NCBI RefSeq assembly: GCF_042453785.1
Contig: NC_091669.1
Location: 9,374,501-9,438,500, forward strand
DNA length: 64,000 bases
Source: Malus domestica
Lineage: Eukaryota > Streptophyta > Magnoliopsida > Rosales > Rosaceae
Reading direction: 5' to 3'
Part shown: positions 49,135-61,716 of the stretch, piece by piece
Position numbering within the stretch: position 1 is the first letter of the stretch
Layout: each line of letters begins with the position of its first letter
The notes under the pieces: generated by a model
Seen by the model: only the letters and a program-made list of their open reading frames with translations
Told to the model about the DNA's origin: nothing
The model's database searches: none
Position numbers and translations under genes: made by a program

Positions 49135-49780
49135 CTATATACAAGATAAAGTAGCCAACAGGTTTGAATAGTTTAAACATAGTCCACCAATATATGGAGA
49201 ATATCCACAGTGATCAACTACTTCGACGTCAAATTTCAATCTCTCAACCTCCCAAATCAACTCTCTTTCAATTCACTCTTGTTCAACTTACAATCTTACA
49301 ATTATCGGAAACTCTCCCGCGCAAATTCTCGTTTCCTCTTACATTAATCTTGCACATTATTAAATACAACCTCTCAATCTTCATATAGAATTATGGAAAA
49401 ATTGCAGATAGAGTATACTTTTAATACTTGATTATGTATTAAGACAACACTTTTTAAACATTTAGGAGAAACGTTTTTTTAAACAAGTGTAGGATGACAT
49501 CTTGGACGTTGTTTTTCCATTTTTAGAAATTAAAGTTACGAAATTAACCTTCCATCTGTTTGAAAGTGACTGACGGGGAATCTTAGCTTCAGATTGAGTC
49601 GTTCCTATTTGAAATCATTCAATTTCCTTTCGTTTTCTTTTTGTTCTTTCTTCTTCCTTTTCTGTTATTGATGGTTTATATTTAGATTTTGGCTTGAGTT
49701 TCATTATTTGAAGGTAAGTTTCGTTCCGATTTTGCTTATTACTTGGTACAAATTTTACATATGCAGGATAAGTTCAGCAG
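49135..49780. other. Intergenic, no gene seen
   Basis: AT-rich with no coding frame of note. A TGCAGGATAAGTTCAGCAGA word near 49,765 already belongs to the ~30-bp repeat family of the next segment. Confidence 0.5.
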
Positions 49781-49782
49781 AA

Positions 49783-51029
49783 TCAGTTTACACTAACAAA
49801 TATAACCTGATTATCTTCTACATGTTCCTTATCAACTTGTTCTACTTTTTCCAACATCAACCGCTTTGTTGTTTTCACTTTCTTGGCCTTTGATTCTTTT
49901 TGTGTGACTTTCTTCTCAGATTTTCTCCTTTTCAGTGCAGGTAGAGGATCGACATAATCATCATCATCATTATTTGACATTTGTTTAAGACATCAATTGC
50001 CTTTGCATTGTCCATCTGTGAAAATTAAATAATTAGTTTTTGATACTTTTTTGGAATAATTATGCAGAATCAATTTACACAAAATATATGCAAAATCAAA
50101 TTACAGAAAAATATGCAGTTGTAGTTTGCAAACTCATTTTACACAAGATACATGCAGAATCAATTTTGCACAACATACATGCAGGATCAGTTTTGCACAA
50201 AGATAAATGCAGGATCAGTTTTCCACAAAAAAGGTAGATTGATACGCAGTTTACCTCCAACTTTTCATTTGTATTTTTATGGATTTTATTATGGAGAGCT
50301 GACAAATCCCACTTAATTGCTGTTGGTAGGCTTTTCTCCTTTCCTACCTTTGGTTTGATGATGTTGGTTCGATCACATACCCAATGATGCAGATAAAAAA
50401 CAAATTTTCAGTTAGATTTTGTAGTTTTTCTAAAATCAAACAGAAACTAATTATGAGTTTAGTTTGCTTACCATTAAAAGGACAACAGAACCACTAACAG
50501 TTGGTTGTTTATCCTTTTTCCTGCTTTGGGCTCTGTCAATTCCTTCCACTAAGTACCTTGCTATTTCTTTTGCCCAGTTGTATTGATTGATGCTCGCTAC
50601 TGAGTTACAGATTTTAGCAAAACTCCAAGGTAGTTTTGCCGCTGAACTTCCAATAAGCAGCGTGAATAGCAATGCAAAATGATTAGGCAAGTTGCTTCTT
50701 CATTCTCTTCATTCGTCCTGGCAGCAAATGCAACGTCGATTGAATATGAAATGTGTTTTCTGGTGATTCTGTTGACATCCTTGAAGTATGTGTCAACAAA
50801 CTTGTTTTCACCAATACTTAGAATTCTTGAATCTCTACTGAGGTGCTTGTTTTCCTGTGTTTGGTATTTCGTAGACACGCTGTACGTCATCAGCGTTTAT
50901 TTGACCGTACCCGTTCTTAAACTTGAACATTTTCATCTCAGTGTCATACCAATTGACAATATGTATCACATCCCAATCTAATTTCTTTATTTGTATTTCA
51001 CCATTTTCATATGCCTTATGGTGAAGCAT
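49783..51029 (-). pseudogene. Remnant of a plant mobile-domain / Ulp1-type transposon gene
   Basis: Successive minus-strand pieces in different frames suggest one decayed gene. They are NWYDTEMKMFKFKNGYGQIN with ADDVQRVYEIPNTGK (51,029-50,835), then SIDVAFAARTNEENEEA (about 50,750), then AKLPWSFAKICNSVASINQY with NWAKEIARYLVEGID and VSGSVVLLM (50,690-50,451), then a Lys-rich nuclear-type stretch ALKRRKSEKKVTQKESKAKK (49,980-49,783). The first and third pieces resemble the conserved blocks of plant genes that sit beside Ulp1-like proteases in MULE transposons. This is pattern recall, not a search. No protease part is seen. Confidence 0.4.
50060..50235. repeat. Degenerate ~30-bp tandem repeat, TGCAGGATCAGTTTTGCACA
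   Basis: Five to six copies of ATGCAG[AG]ATCA[AG]TTT[TG] followed by CACAA and ATACA-like bases. Further single copies lie near 49,765 and 51,440-51,480. It sits between two pieces of the mobile-domain remnant. Confidence 0.7.
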
Positions 51030-51614
51030 ATAAAATCTTCAACACTTCGAAATTTTTCTGAAACTTTGTCTTGAGTTCTTCTATGTTTTTTTTCTCCAAA
51101 AGCCATCAAATTCATTTTCATCTGAGCATAGTTTTCATCAGACGTCCGGCGCTTCTCACTTTTTGTTCATCTTTCACGTTTTTTAGTAGGAGCAGCAATT
51201 GGAGATGTTTTCTGTTTTTTAGTAGGAGCAGCAGTTCGATCTCTCGGCGACAACCTCATAAAAATAGAACAATAATTAGTAACTACTAAAATAATATGAA
51301 ACTAATTATGAACAAATAATATGAAACTAAAGAATTTAAACTGAGAATTTGAACAAATAATATGAAACTAATTATGAAGTAACTACTAAAATTGATCTTG
51401 CAAAAAATGTGAAAGAGATTTTGCAAAAAAAGTAGATTCAAAATCAGTTTGCACAAGATATTATGCAGAATCAATTTCAACTCAAAACTTCATAAAACAA
51501 TACAAGAAGCTAAAAGTTGGTACGAGATCGAACTGTGGCTGAATTTAAACAACTAACAAATCACATATTGAACTATTAAAAAAAAATTCCTATACATTCA
51601 ATTTTCTTACACAA

Positions 51615-51776
51615 GAGGTCGCACTTGGTGCGATGGCAAGTGCCTTCGCCCATGAGCGGTAGGTCTCGGGTTCGAGACTTGGGAGCAGCCTCTCCATAAA
51701 TGGGGGTAAGGCTAGCCGACATTCACCTCTTCCAGACCCTGCGTAAAGCGGGAGCCTTGTGCACTGGGTACGACCT
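51615..51776 (+). mobile_element. tRNA-derived SINE, complete, with 19-bp target duplication
   Basis: 162 bp. The Pol III A box is TGGTGCGATGGCAAG (51,627 onward) and the B box is GGTTCGAGACT (51,669 onward). The body continues GGGGTAAGGCTAGCCGACAT, CCAGACCCTGCGTAAAGCGG and GAGCCTTGTGCACTGGGTAC. A perfect 19-bp direct repeat (ATTCAATTTTCTTACACAA) flanks it at 51,596-51,614 and 51,777-51,795. The body is of Au-SINE type. LINE enzymes are the expected movers. Confidence 0.93.
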
Positions 51777-51795
51777 ATTCAATTTTCTTACACAA

Positions 51796-54386
51796 AAATA
51801 TCTGAATTTTTTAGGGGTTTTTTTTCCTCTCATTTCTTATATTTGGTGATGTGGGACGAAGTTCTTAATATGCACCTAAATTTAAAATGGACGGTGTTGG
51901 TGAAAATGATTAACAATTCGAGGACTAAAAACTAAAGGTAAAGTTCAAAGACTAAAATTAAACTAAGATAAAGTTTAGTCACCATTCCTACAATTAAGTC
52001 TAAGAACAATAACCCCATCCAACAAAGGAAACCAAACTCAAACAGAAATTAGATCAAATATTTAAACAAAAATCAAATGCAGCATGCGCAGCACAATTCC
52101 AATTCAAAAGCTAAACATCATCATACACAAGTAATCTGAAACTTGGCTGATTTCGACGTTGAGGAAAGCCGCCGCCGGGGGGGGGGGGGGGGGGGGGCGT
52201 TGCGGCCGTTGCTGCCACAGCAGCAGCTTCCACAGAACTCGCGTCGTCCTTGCAGGACCTGAACTCCTGCGTCGTCGTTTCGCCACCACCTTTCTATAAA
52301 AATCGGCTTTCTAAAATTCACTTGAATTATTGATGAGTGTTCTCATTGTTAATATTTTAGAGTTACTTTACAATGTAAATTACACCATAACCATTAAGGT
52401 TGATTTGGAATTGCGATGATTTTTTTTTTTTATGTAAATTAGAGGTTTTAGGTTTTATTTTTGTTAAAAACGAATTTGAATCACATTATTGTTAACATAT
52501 TGTGAGGTTAAGTTTATCGTTTGTTCAAAAAAAATTGTAACATCGTATGTGTTTGTTAAAACAAAAATAAATAAATAAATTCCTTTTTTAAAAACTAATG
52601 TCAATGATTGTAGAAAAACATAAAAAAATAAGAGTAGAATCTACCATGCATCTATATACACCTCATATATTTTATAAAGGGGTGTGATATCCACATAACC
52701 ATTTTTACTTCTCTCACACTTTTTTAATTTTCAACCGTCGAATTAATTGAATTGAAGAAGATCAAATAACAGAAATTAACAGAAATGTGTGAATAGCATA
52801 TCTCTTTATAAAATTACAATCTTTACTCTTATATTATTATCTTTAACAATTACTATGTTCACATTCAATACTATATCACATTATTGTCTGAAGGCAAAGA
52901 ACTCTCTCTCTCTCTCTCTCTCGCTTTTGCAGCTCGTTCTTCCCATGCCATAACCCATTTCCCATCTCTCTCTATTAACTCTCACCCTCCATCATTACAA
53001 TTACACACAGAGATTCCATTTCAGATACGTCAACTCTCTCTCTGATCGATTTCATACTCAATCAATACCAAATTCTTCGAATTCTTCAATCACGTTCGTG
53101 TTCATCGTACTGTTAAAAATTATTATAATTTTTTTTATTAAAATTGAACATAAATTGAAAACTAATAGTATGACATACGATGAACAAATATAATTCAAAA
53201 ATTCTAAGATCCTCACAAAGAAAATAAAAAAAGATCTTCATTCCCAAATTTGCTCTATGTTATCTGTATCTCTCGTATCGATGCCATTGTGGCCGTCACT
53301 TCAGGAATCAATTGTAGTTGGGATGGGACCCTACGAATCTCGCCTCTGATCTCTTATTTGAAGAAGGAATGTTGTAACCTTGGATTTCTCTAATAAATAT
53401 ATGTATCGAGCTTTTATCAAGTAAATTGCTGGGTGTTGTTTAGCACAAAGAATTAAGCTTTTTCGATTTAATTTATACGCCCTCGAATGCAACGTACGAG
53501 AATTTTGCTATCTGCAGTACAGTTACTGAAATTGTTTTGTGCACAAAAATCATGAATCTCTTTCCAATGACATTCATGACTCAATATATAAATACGTATT
53601 ATATACATTGTATGTACACTAAACATATATGATATGCACATGATATGCTCACAGATTTGAGTTCAACGCAAAAATCCAAAGTTCACAGCTCTCTTTAAAA
53701 TCAGAAAAAAAAAAAAAAAAAAAAGTCACAATGAGTTGTGAGTTTTTGCAATATATATGTGAGTATTTTTGTCATTTCACTTTTGTGCATGATGTGCATG
53801 ATTGTGAAGGACGGTTTGTCCTATTTTAATCCAAAAATTAAGAAAATTAGTCATTTCTGACAATTTTCCTAAATTCTATGGTGCTTTTATACTCTAGACT
53901 ATGGTGCTTTTATACTCTAGACGCTTTAACTATTAGATCTTTGATTTTTATTTTTTTAACGAAAAATCTAGTATTTAAAATTTAGTCTCAAGATGGGTAT
54001 AGGCATTTGTATGCAAAACCGTCTAATCAATTTTTTATAAGTAAAATCTCCTTGAATCAACATTTCACAACTATTATTAGAAATTTCGGAGCCGATGCTT
54101 GCAGAACAGAAACGTTGAAAACTGAAGTAAAAAGGCAAAATTTAGACATACACACATTCATTTCTTACCAATCAAAATGTTAGGCACATCCTATGTATCC
54201 TAACTCTCAGCCCCATTGAAGTGCTACATTTTCTTACATTTGCTTGTCAAAATATGGGGTAAAAACTCAAAATGTCCCAACTCTCAGTCCACTGTGTAGG
54301 CAAAACCTCAACTAGGGAAGCTATGATACAGTTGGTATGTGTACAACACAACAAAATCTTGCTAAAAAACCTAGCCTCGAACGCAT
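51796..54386. other. Intergenic, no gene supported
   Basis: It contains the G run at 52,177-52,197, a CT tract near 52,903-52,922, an A run near 53,707-53,724 and a GTTTTTGTTAAAAACGAATT word before a fragment also found in repeats A and B (GAATCACATTATTGTTA, about 52,478). A doubled GGTGCTTTTATACTCTAGAC (53,880-53,920) is a 21-bp direct repeat. No exon was recognised. Confidence 0.5.
52177..52197. repeat. Run of 21 G
   Basis: Uninterrupted G tract after GCCGCCGCC. On the minus strand it would encode poly-Pro in any frame, within a short frame that also has an Ala-rich part (52,121-52,321). I cannot link it to a gene. Confidence 0.9.
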
Positions 54387-57300
54387 TCACCTTGGTTTAG
54401 TCTTCGACGCTGCGTTAAATAGCTGCCAGATCTTTCCCTCTTCGACAAGTAACTTCTGGTGAAGCCGGCGTTGCTGATTAGAATACTCACAAAATAAATC
54501 TTGCAGCAGCTTGGCTCTCATGTATTCTTCAGTTCCAGAACTGGCCACTTTCAATTCGTTGCAAGTACTAGTTCTACGCTCTAGTAGTTTCTGCAAAAAA
54601 TTCAGTAAGAATAGTACTTTTCAGTCAAAAATGGATGCGCTATACTAGCTGTTTCAGATTCTTTTTAGTTTTGTATGCTTCTCAACTCTTTATTGGGGAC
54701 GGTGTGTAATAAAGAGACTGTTACGAAAATTACGTAGTTATCAATTTATCACGTTACAATTCATTGTCTGTTTTCATGCAGATCCAAGAATAACTTCCAT
54801 CGATTAGTCAAATACTCCAGACAAGCACAAGAAAAAAAATATTGGAACTAACCTGCGATATAAGCATGGAGTTTACGATTGAACCCCTTAGTCTCTCATG
54901 TGCTCGTCTTTTCTCAGTCATGACCCAAGGCCTGCACAGAATTATAAAATGGCACATGCTTTAACAAGTCAATTGCTCAAAAACCAAATTAACATTGTGA
55001 GGTTTACACGACCACTGGACCGCAAAATCTAGCTATTAAGAAATAGATCAACAACGTATGTGAAGGGCGGTATTGGGGCTTGAAACAAAGATCTCCAGCA
55101 AACCAAGAGTCCGTATTTTGGACACTCGCTTAGACCCCGAAATATAAATTGTTAGCAAATGCAATTCAAGCTAATCACCAAAAAAATTAAATTATTCACA
55201 CTAGATACCTTCCGCTTGAAGAAATAATGATGTGATCGGTACTCTCCAAAAAGTCGGATAACTTGTCAACATTCTTTCTGCTATTCAGCAGGATGGTTCC
55301 TCGTGTATACCACTCAGATGACAGACTTGGTGAAACAAATGCTTGACATGAGATTGAAAGTTGTTGATGTATAAATTCCACGATCTTTAATGGTGATAAA
55401 CCCTTCTCCATATTCTCAATGGCCATTATATAGGGAACCTCTTCTACATCCATATTGTGCCCAACCCCCTGAGAAGGATTGCCAATCCCATCTGCCTTGG
55501 GAAAACGGAAAAAGTATAAGACACTAATGAGTTCGGGAAAATCTCTAAGCAAATCAGTACAAACCTTTAAGAGACGAGATGAGACTTAAGGCTCGCCTTG
55601 AAGTTCTTTTGTCCTACAAGTAAATAAATCCAAATAACAAGTAAGCACAAGAGAAGCGAGTGACTGCAGAATTAGTTTGGCAAATTTGTCCACATGGACC
55701 AGACAGATGGTTAAAAATCATTGCAAACTTAGTAATTACAAGGATTTCTCACAACTCTCAGCCGTACACAATGCCTATCTCACCACCACAGAGGCACACA
55801 TCTTTACTCTCAAACTTACACCACTCCACTCTCCTAATTTATTAGAAAACGACAATGGAATCTAAAAATAATCAGTGGAGAAGGCCAGAATAATATATGC
55901 TGCAATATTCACCAAACATAATACATTCTTAACACACCCTCATGTGTAGAATGACATGAGCCAAACACGCACACATGACACAACTTTACATTACGTGCGC
56001 CATGACTTAAACCAAACATGCAGACAATCAATACTAAGTGACATGATAGCTCAAGTGGTTATATCCAGCTCAAATCCAAATTGGCAATGAGTAAGGCGAG
56101 AGACTATATAAGGCTTACTAATTGATTTACCCCTGAAACTGCCATCTAGTCTCACTTTACACCATGAAACTGGTTTTGTCTCACTTTGCCCCATGAAGCT
56201 GCCATTTTCGTCTCATTTAGTCTCAGTTCAACCCATTTTCAACCCATTTTCGTTCATTCTGTCACATAAACATTCAATTAAAAGGGTAGTATATATATTT
56301 TATTTTTGACACAACTCTTTGCCTCCAACCTGCCTGCTATAAAATCCCAATTCCATTTTCAGTCACTCTAATTCAAACCCCGTCTGTCTCTCTTTACTTA
56401 TTGATGTGGAGCTGTAGTTGCAACCGTTTGATTTAATGAGGGGCTTGAATTAGATTGTGAAACATAACCCATTATTTGCTTTTGCCAACAATTGCAGCTA
56501 CAACTCCACACCAATTCGCAAGAGAGACAGACAGGGGTTTAAAATAGATATATTGAAGATGAAATTGGAAGTTGGAGGCAAAGAGTTGTGTCAAAAACAA
56601 AATGTCCATACTAACCTTTAATTTAAGGTTTATTTATGGAATAGACAAAAACGGGGTGAATTGAGACTAAATTAGACGAAAACGGAAGTTTCAAGGGACA
56701 AACTGAGACAAAACCAGTTTCAAGGGGTAAGGTGAGACTAAACAGCAATTCCAGGATAACACAACAATATGCTTATGTACATATATTAAAAGTAACCTTT
56801 TATATAACGTAAAGAAAGCTCTAATAGGAAGGGTAAGACAGAAAAAATTCCAAATAGGAAAACATATACACTAAATAAACTTGCCTGGTTTATACTTAGA
56901 GAAACGCTTAACTTGTGCCTATAGTTGGACGTACAAGTTTTTGTGTCATAAGCAATATCACGAGGAATTGCAGAAATATTAGAAAGAGTGGTTTCAATTT
57001 TTTCCCTGGCTGTTTTTAGAAAAGAGTTCAAAAGCGGATGCATTTTGTTTGTACGAGGCTGGACTCTGCAAATGGTATCAAGAGATTGAGCCGTTAAAGA
57101 CCCTGCTTTTGGACCATGTCTCCAAAAGAGGATGAGGCTGCATGAACATTCTTCTTCTCCTTTTACAAACCGATGTTCCTCATGCACCACCTAACGATAC
57201 AAAATCACAATCAATAGACAATCTATCATCGGGAAATTTAGAATACTTTATGGTGCTTTTTAGAGAAGGACCAATAATGCTTCCTTATGAAGCCAAGAAG

Positions 57301-59908
57301 GTTGTTTGACTATTTTTGTATGAAGCACTTATGCTCATAAGCTTTTGCTAGATATACTTTTATTACGGGCTCGTTTGGAAGTTCTTTTAAATGATTAAAG
57401 CGCTTTTAGACAAAATGTTGTTGGGTTCCCAAAGCAGTTGAAGTGCTTCCTACAAAAAGCACAAGATTTTTACTAAAGATTGGTTCCAAAAACATTTTAA
57501 CTAAAAGCAATTTCAGCCTTTTTAAAAGTGCTTCTAAACGAGCCCTAAAACACGTTGAAATTTGTTTTACCATTTAACTCCTTCCTATAAAAGTAGTTGG
57601 AAGTGCTTGTTCCCTAAAAAGCGCTTCTATATCCCACACCACTTAAGAGGACTAAAAATGCTCTGTGACAACCAAAAACAGTTATAACTACATTTAGGCC
57701 TTCCACAATAGTTTGAGCAAGTGTGATACCTATATATAGAAATTAAGTAACCTGAGTTTGATACATATAATACTACTGCTACACTATTACGCGTTCAATA
57801 TGTCAGTATCATAATAAAGAGTTTAATATATTGAACTAATAAGTGTAATATATTAAACTAACGAGTGTGATTTGTATATGAGTTCAATATATTAGTATCA
57901 CACTCAAATTTCGGCCCACAAGTGTGATTCCTCTATGAGTTCAATATATTGGTATCACACTCAAATTTCGGCCCACAAGTGTGATTCCTCTATGAGTTCA
58001 ATATATTGGTATCAAACTCATTTTTTCCGACCTACTATGGAAACACTTCTATAGTAAAAGCACTTCCAACTAATTGTTTTCTTAATAGAAGTGTTTCATA
58101 CAAAGTCAATGCCAAACATGCCCTGGGTCAAACAACTAATGTTGTTTGTTACACCCATTAAGTGAAGGTCTAGGATCTAATTATACCAATGGTTGCCCAG
58201 GGCGGACTATTGTCCATCACCGTTGATACCATTGAACTTAGACAAACTGATCTACAAACTCAATCTATCGTCAAGACCATTCAACTTCACTATTCACAAG
58301 CATCTAGCACCCAGAAGCCAAACTCACGCTATTATCCATTACCGTGGTTCACCATTCTTCAAGCTAGCTTATCTATGAATCTAATGCCCACCTTACAACC
58401 GATCTATGTGCAAAATTATTGAACCAATTTTGGTGCCACAAAATCGCAGATCAGCAAAACATAAAGTTGGTTTCAATGTTGGCGTTAATAAATTTGGAAA
58501 AAGTGACTATTGAGGTTGTAGTGTTTTGCGAGGTGAAGTGTTGGAATTCATAACCCCAATTGCTCAAAGTACTTTTGTTACCTCTAAGCGCATTAACTTT
58601 CTATGCTAGACACTCAAGCTCTCTATTTGAATGGAAGGTGTCATTTACAAATCCCTATTACATGTATTTTGTAATACTTAGATGATGCATTTATAATCCC
58701 TCCTATTAACCTTTTGTGATGCATCCCTCTTACATTCCTTTGTTGTGCTCATATGCTGCTTCTCTAATCCCTCTATAACATTTTTTTTTTTGGTTCATTT
58801 CTTACTCACTCGGCCTCAATCCCTTGGAACTTTAACTCCATCATCCAAACATAGCCATTATATGATAAAATAGCCTACCTAGAATATTATAATCATTTAA
58901 ATCGAGATTTAGAGAAAGACATGAAGAAAACAAATGAATTTCAAATTACTCTTACCATATATAATTTCAAACATACTTTTTTGTTTCTTACTCAAATTTA
59001 TCTTAGTACTAATCTTGCCCAAACTCCCTTAATTTCAGAGTTCTGATGGAATCCGGTGCATGCGAGTTGGTATGATCGCATTCCAAAGATTCGACGTAAT
59101 ATAAGAGTGTCGGTTGTCAACTACCTAAAGCTCTCCCCTCCTCCTTTATCCAAGCTTGGGACCGACCTATGCATATAGATGCATAGTTTTGTAAATTTCA
59201 AGTTTTTCATATTTTGGTATTACTAAGGCCAGATATGCGTGTAAACAACCTCTTTACAAAACAAGAGTAAGGCGTATAATAGATGTTGCCCCGACCCTAG
59301 CAAAGTGAAAAATCTTATTGGCTTGGGATCGCCCTAAGTAAATGCCTAAATGGTCATTTCATTTTCTAACATATGTCAACACAAACAATTTCCTCTTCAA
59401 CTAAGGTCAATAAAACAATTTTCCTCTCCCAATTAAGGTCAATACTAATTACTGATTTCTCTTCAATGACCAAAATTTGTGCATTTCCAACATTGAAAAT
59501 ATTTTGCGACTTTAAACAAATTACTAAAGAAAATGGCACCAAACAAATTTCCCAAGAAAGAAATGGCGAGAAATAGTTAGGGGAAAGCGAGAGACAAAGA
59601 AAACTGACCTTTTTGACAACGGCGTCGTAGAAGCGGCGATCACCGTGGCGAATGGAGTGAGAGGCACAGACGAGCATGCCCTTCACCACCTGAGAGCACT
59701 CCGTGTCCTGAACTTGTACGGACAACGGCCTGAACCTCCGGCTGAACTCGTCGATGTCGTTGAACGAACTCAACTCGTTCACTTCATAAACCTCGTCATG
59801 GTCGTCGGCGAAGCCGACGAACTTCACTCTCAGTCGATCACAGCCGTCGTTCGTTATCAGGACGTCGTACCAGGCGTCGTCTAAGCCAGACCTGAACTCC
59901 ACCGCCAT
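54387..59908 (-). CDS. SAWADEE-domain protein of unknown function
   Basis: Six-exon model, minus strand: 59908-59609, 57190-56885, 55613-55565, 55491-55209, 54931-54853 and 54590-54387, joining in frame to 406 aa. The ATG at 59,908 starts MAVEFRSGLDDAWYDVLI. The SAWADEE-like domain (about 1-150) includes DDAWYDV, LRVKFVGFADDHDEVYEV, QDTECSQVVKGMLVCASH, RFYDAVVKK and the Cys/His set ending HRFVKGEEECSCSLILFW. In SHH1/SHH2 this fold reads histone H3 tails and binds zinc, so chromatin binding is possible here. No homeodomain is present. The second half (IVEFIHQQLSISCQAFVSP, CNELKVASSGTEEYM) is not known to me. The exon 2 donor is a GC (CAG|GCAAGT); exon 3 is only 49 bp. Both points rest on frame continuity. 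Confidence 0.7.
57367..57545. mobile_element. Short TIR element (GGGCTCGTTTGG ends)
   Basis: 179 bp with ends GGGCTCGTTTGGAAG and CTTCTAAACGAGCCC (one mismatch in 15). Such ends are typical of small hAT-like MITEs in dicots. The AAAGCGCTTTTAGACAAAAT and AAAAGTGCTTCT words are characteristic of the family as I know it. No coding sequence is present. Confidence 0.7.
57863..58020. repeat. 57-bp tandem repeat, about 2.8 copies
   Basis: The unit carries AAGTGTGATTCCTCTATGAG, TTCAATATATTGGTATCACA and CTCAAATTTCGGCCCAC. The second and third copies are almost identical and the first is diverged. Confidence 0.9.
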
Positions 59909-59929
59909 CCCAACCCCACCCACCGCCTT

Positions 59930-61090
59930 ACACCTCCAAAATTTTAAACGATTTGTATATATTCTAGTTCCCCATGATTATCGTTTCCCATCCTTCATGA
60001 TTATCTTTTTGAAATGTCACTCCACCAACTTTATAAGGAGTTTTTGGAAAAATAACTGTATAAGGAGAACATTCTAGATTCAAGAGAATGCAAAAAGACA
60101 AAAAAGGAGTCTTATTTTTTAATGTGATATATACGATATCTTAATGGGTCGTGTCTTGTAATGCCCGTTAAAATAAATTATAATATTGCACGACCCGTTA
60201 TTAACGAGTAATATGACCTATTAAAGAGAATAAATTTTACTTCTATAAATAATAAAATAAAAAATGCAATACTAAATTAGTATATAGATAGCACGTTGTT
60301 ACATTAAACATAAAAACACATTTGCCTTTCAATCATTACATATCCCAAAATACGAAAAACATTAATACATTACTACAAAATATCAAATGTTCAAGAATAT
60401 GTAAAATATAGAGAGATTAAATCCTATGGTATTGTTGTAGTAAGTTTCTTTTAATTAATGTAAAAGTGTGAAAAATAAAAATATACAGACGCTAGTAATG
60501 ACATCGGGACATAATATCAACAATCTGAATAGTTTATTTTTCTGCCTATGCTAAAATATCATGTTTTCAAGAAAGAAAATTTGAAAAACGTAATCAAGTG
60601 ATAAGAATAAAGCGTAAACGACAATAGACTATTAAATATAAATCTAGGATTTATGGATTATAGTGTTGAATTTTGGAGTTACCGTTTTACGAACATTGTA
60701 AAATTTGTTATTACGAGCGATTATATATATATATTTTTTTTTTACAATTTTTTACACTTCTACATTAATTATTATGAATTTTTATTAATTTTTCACTCAA
60801 ATAAAAACACTATTCATGAGGGTTTGGAGAGTATAAGCAACGATGTAACCATCGTCTAAGCATAAATAATACAATCATGAGTGTTTATATATTCTTTTCA
60901 CATTTTTCACACTTGTACATTAATTATTATAAATTATTATTTGTTTTGAACTCTCCCAAAAACACTCTTCACGAGGTTTGGTAGAATTTTAAAAATCAAA
61001 CAACGATATACCCATTGTCAAATCGTAGATGATGCGATAACGAGCGTGTAGACATGAGGATGAACGTTTTTTAAGATTAGAAGGCTAGAA
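59930..61090. other. AT-rich intergenic region upstream of the SAWADEE-like gene
   Basis: No gene. It includes the upstream region of the minus-strand gene. Two ~85-bp segments around 60,740-60,860 and 60,890-61,020 share ACATTAATTATTAT, ATTTTTATTTG-type and AACGAT.TA.CCATCGTC words, so an old local duplication is likely. Confidence 0.5.
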
Positions 61091-61140
61091 ATCAGCATGT
61101 GTGTGTGCAAGTGTGTTGACCTACAACTACAAACACTCAT

Positions 61141-61360
61141 TATATCCACTCATTACCAAACATCCATCCACTATACCCATTACATCCACTCATTACCAAA
61201 CATTCATCCACTACACCCATTACATCCACTCATTACCAAACATCCATCCACTATACCCATTACATCCACTCATTACCAAACATTCATCAACTTCACTCAT
61301 TACCAAACATTCATCAACTACACCCATTACATCCACTCATTACCAAACACTCATCCACTT
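61141..61360. repeat. 40-bp minisatellite, five to six copies
   Basis: The unit ACATCCACTCATTACCAAAC followed by ATCCATCCACTATACCCATT is repeated at an exact 40-bp period from 61,141, with two variants (ATCCATCC and TTCATC[CA]A) alternating. It lies about 350 bp upstream of the primer-binding site of the LTR element. Confidence 0.95.
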
Positions 61361-61716
61361 TGTTTTAAAGTGTTTTATTAATCAAAATCTGTTTTGATTT
61401 GTGTTTTTAAGTGTCTTGATTCAAGTTAGAACCTAATTTCGTCCAAAACCATCCCTAGAGTCAGTTTAGAGTCTAATTCATTGTTTTAAGCAGTTTTGAG
61501 TCTTTTAAACTAGTTTTGAGTCTTTTTAGTTTGTATTGCATCTTTTGAGTCTAGTTTGGTGTTTTAAACTTAATTTTACGTTTTTAAGTCAGTTTCAAAT
61601 GTTTTAGCAATCCCTCCTAATCCCCGGCCTAGAACGATCCCTACTTACATTCTTTACTACAATTGACAACCAGAGGGTTTAATTTGTGTGTTAAGATAAT
61701 TTTCGCATCAAATTTT

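Larger units (their letters stand above)
57191..59608 (-). other. Intron 1 of the SAWADEE-like gene (2.4 kb)
   Basis: Bounded by GT (59,608) and AG (57,191). It holds a 179-bp TIR element (57,367-57,545), 57-bp tandem repeats (57,863-58,020) and AT-rich filler. No exon or other gene is seen. Confidence 0.6.

Noticed and set aside
59645..59884. 79-codon plus-strand frame
   Set aside because: Antisense of exon 1 of the SAWADEE-like gene.
61141..61360. CRISPR-like array
   Set aside because: Unit is a head-to-tail 40-bp minisatellite with no variable spacers, and the genome is a plant.
61097..61397. Frames rich in Thr-His-Tyr-Pro repeats
   Set aside because: They translate the 40-bp minisatellite; no evidence of a gene.
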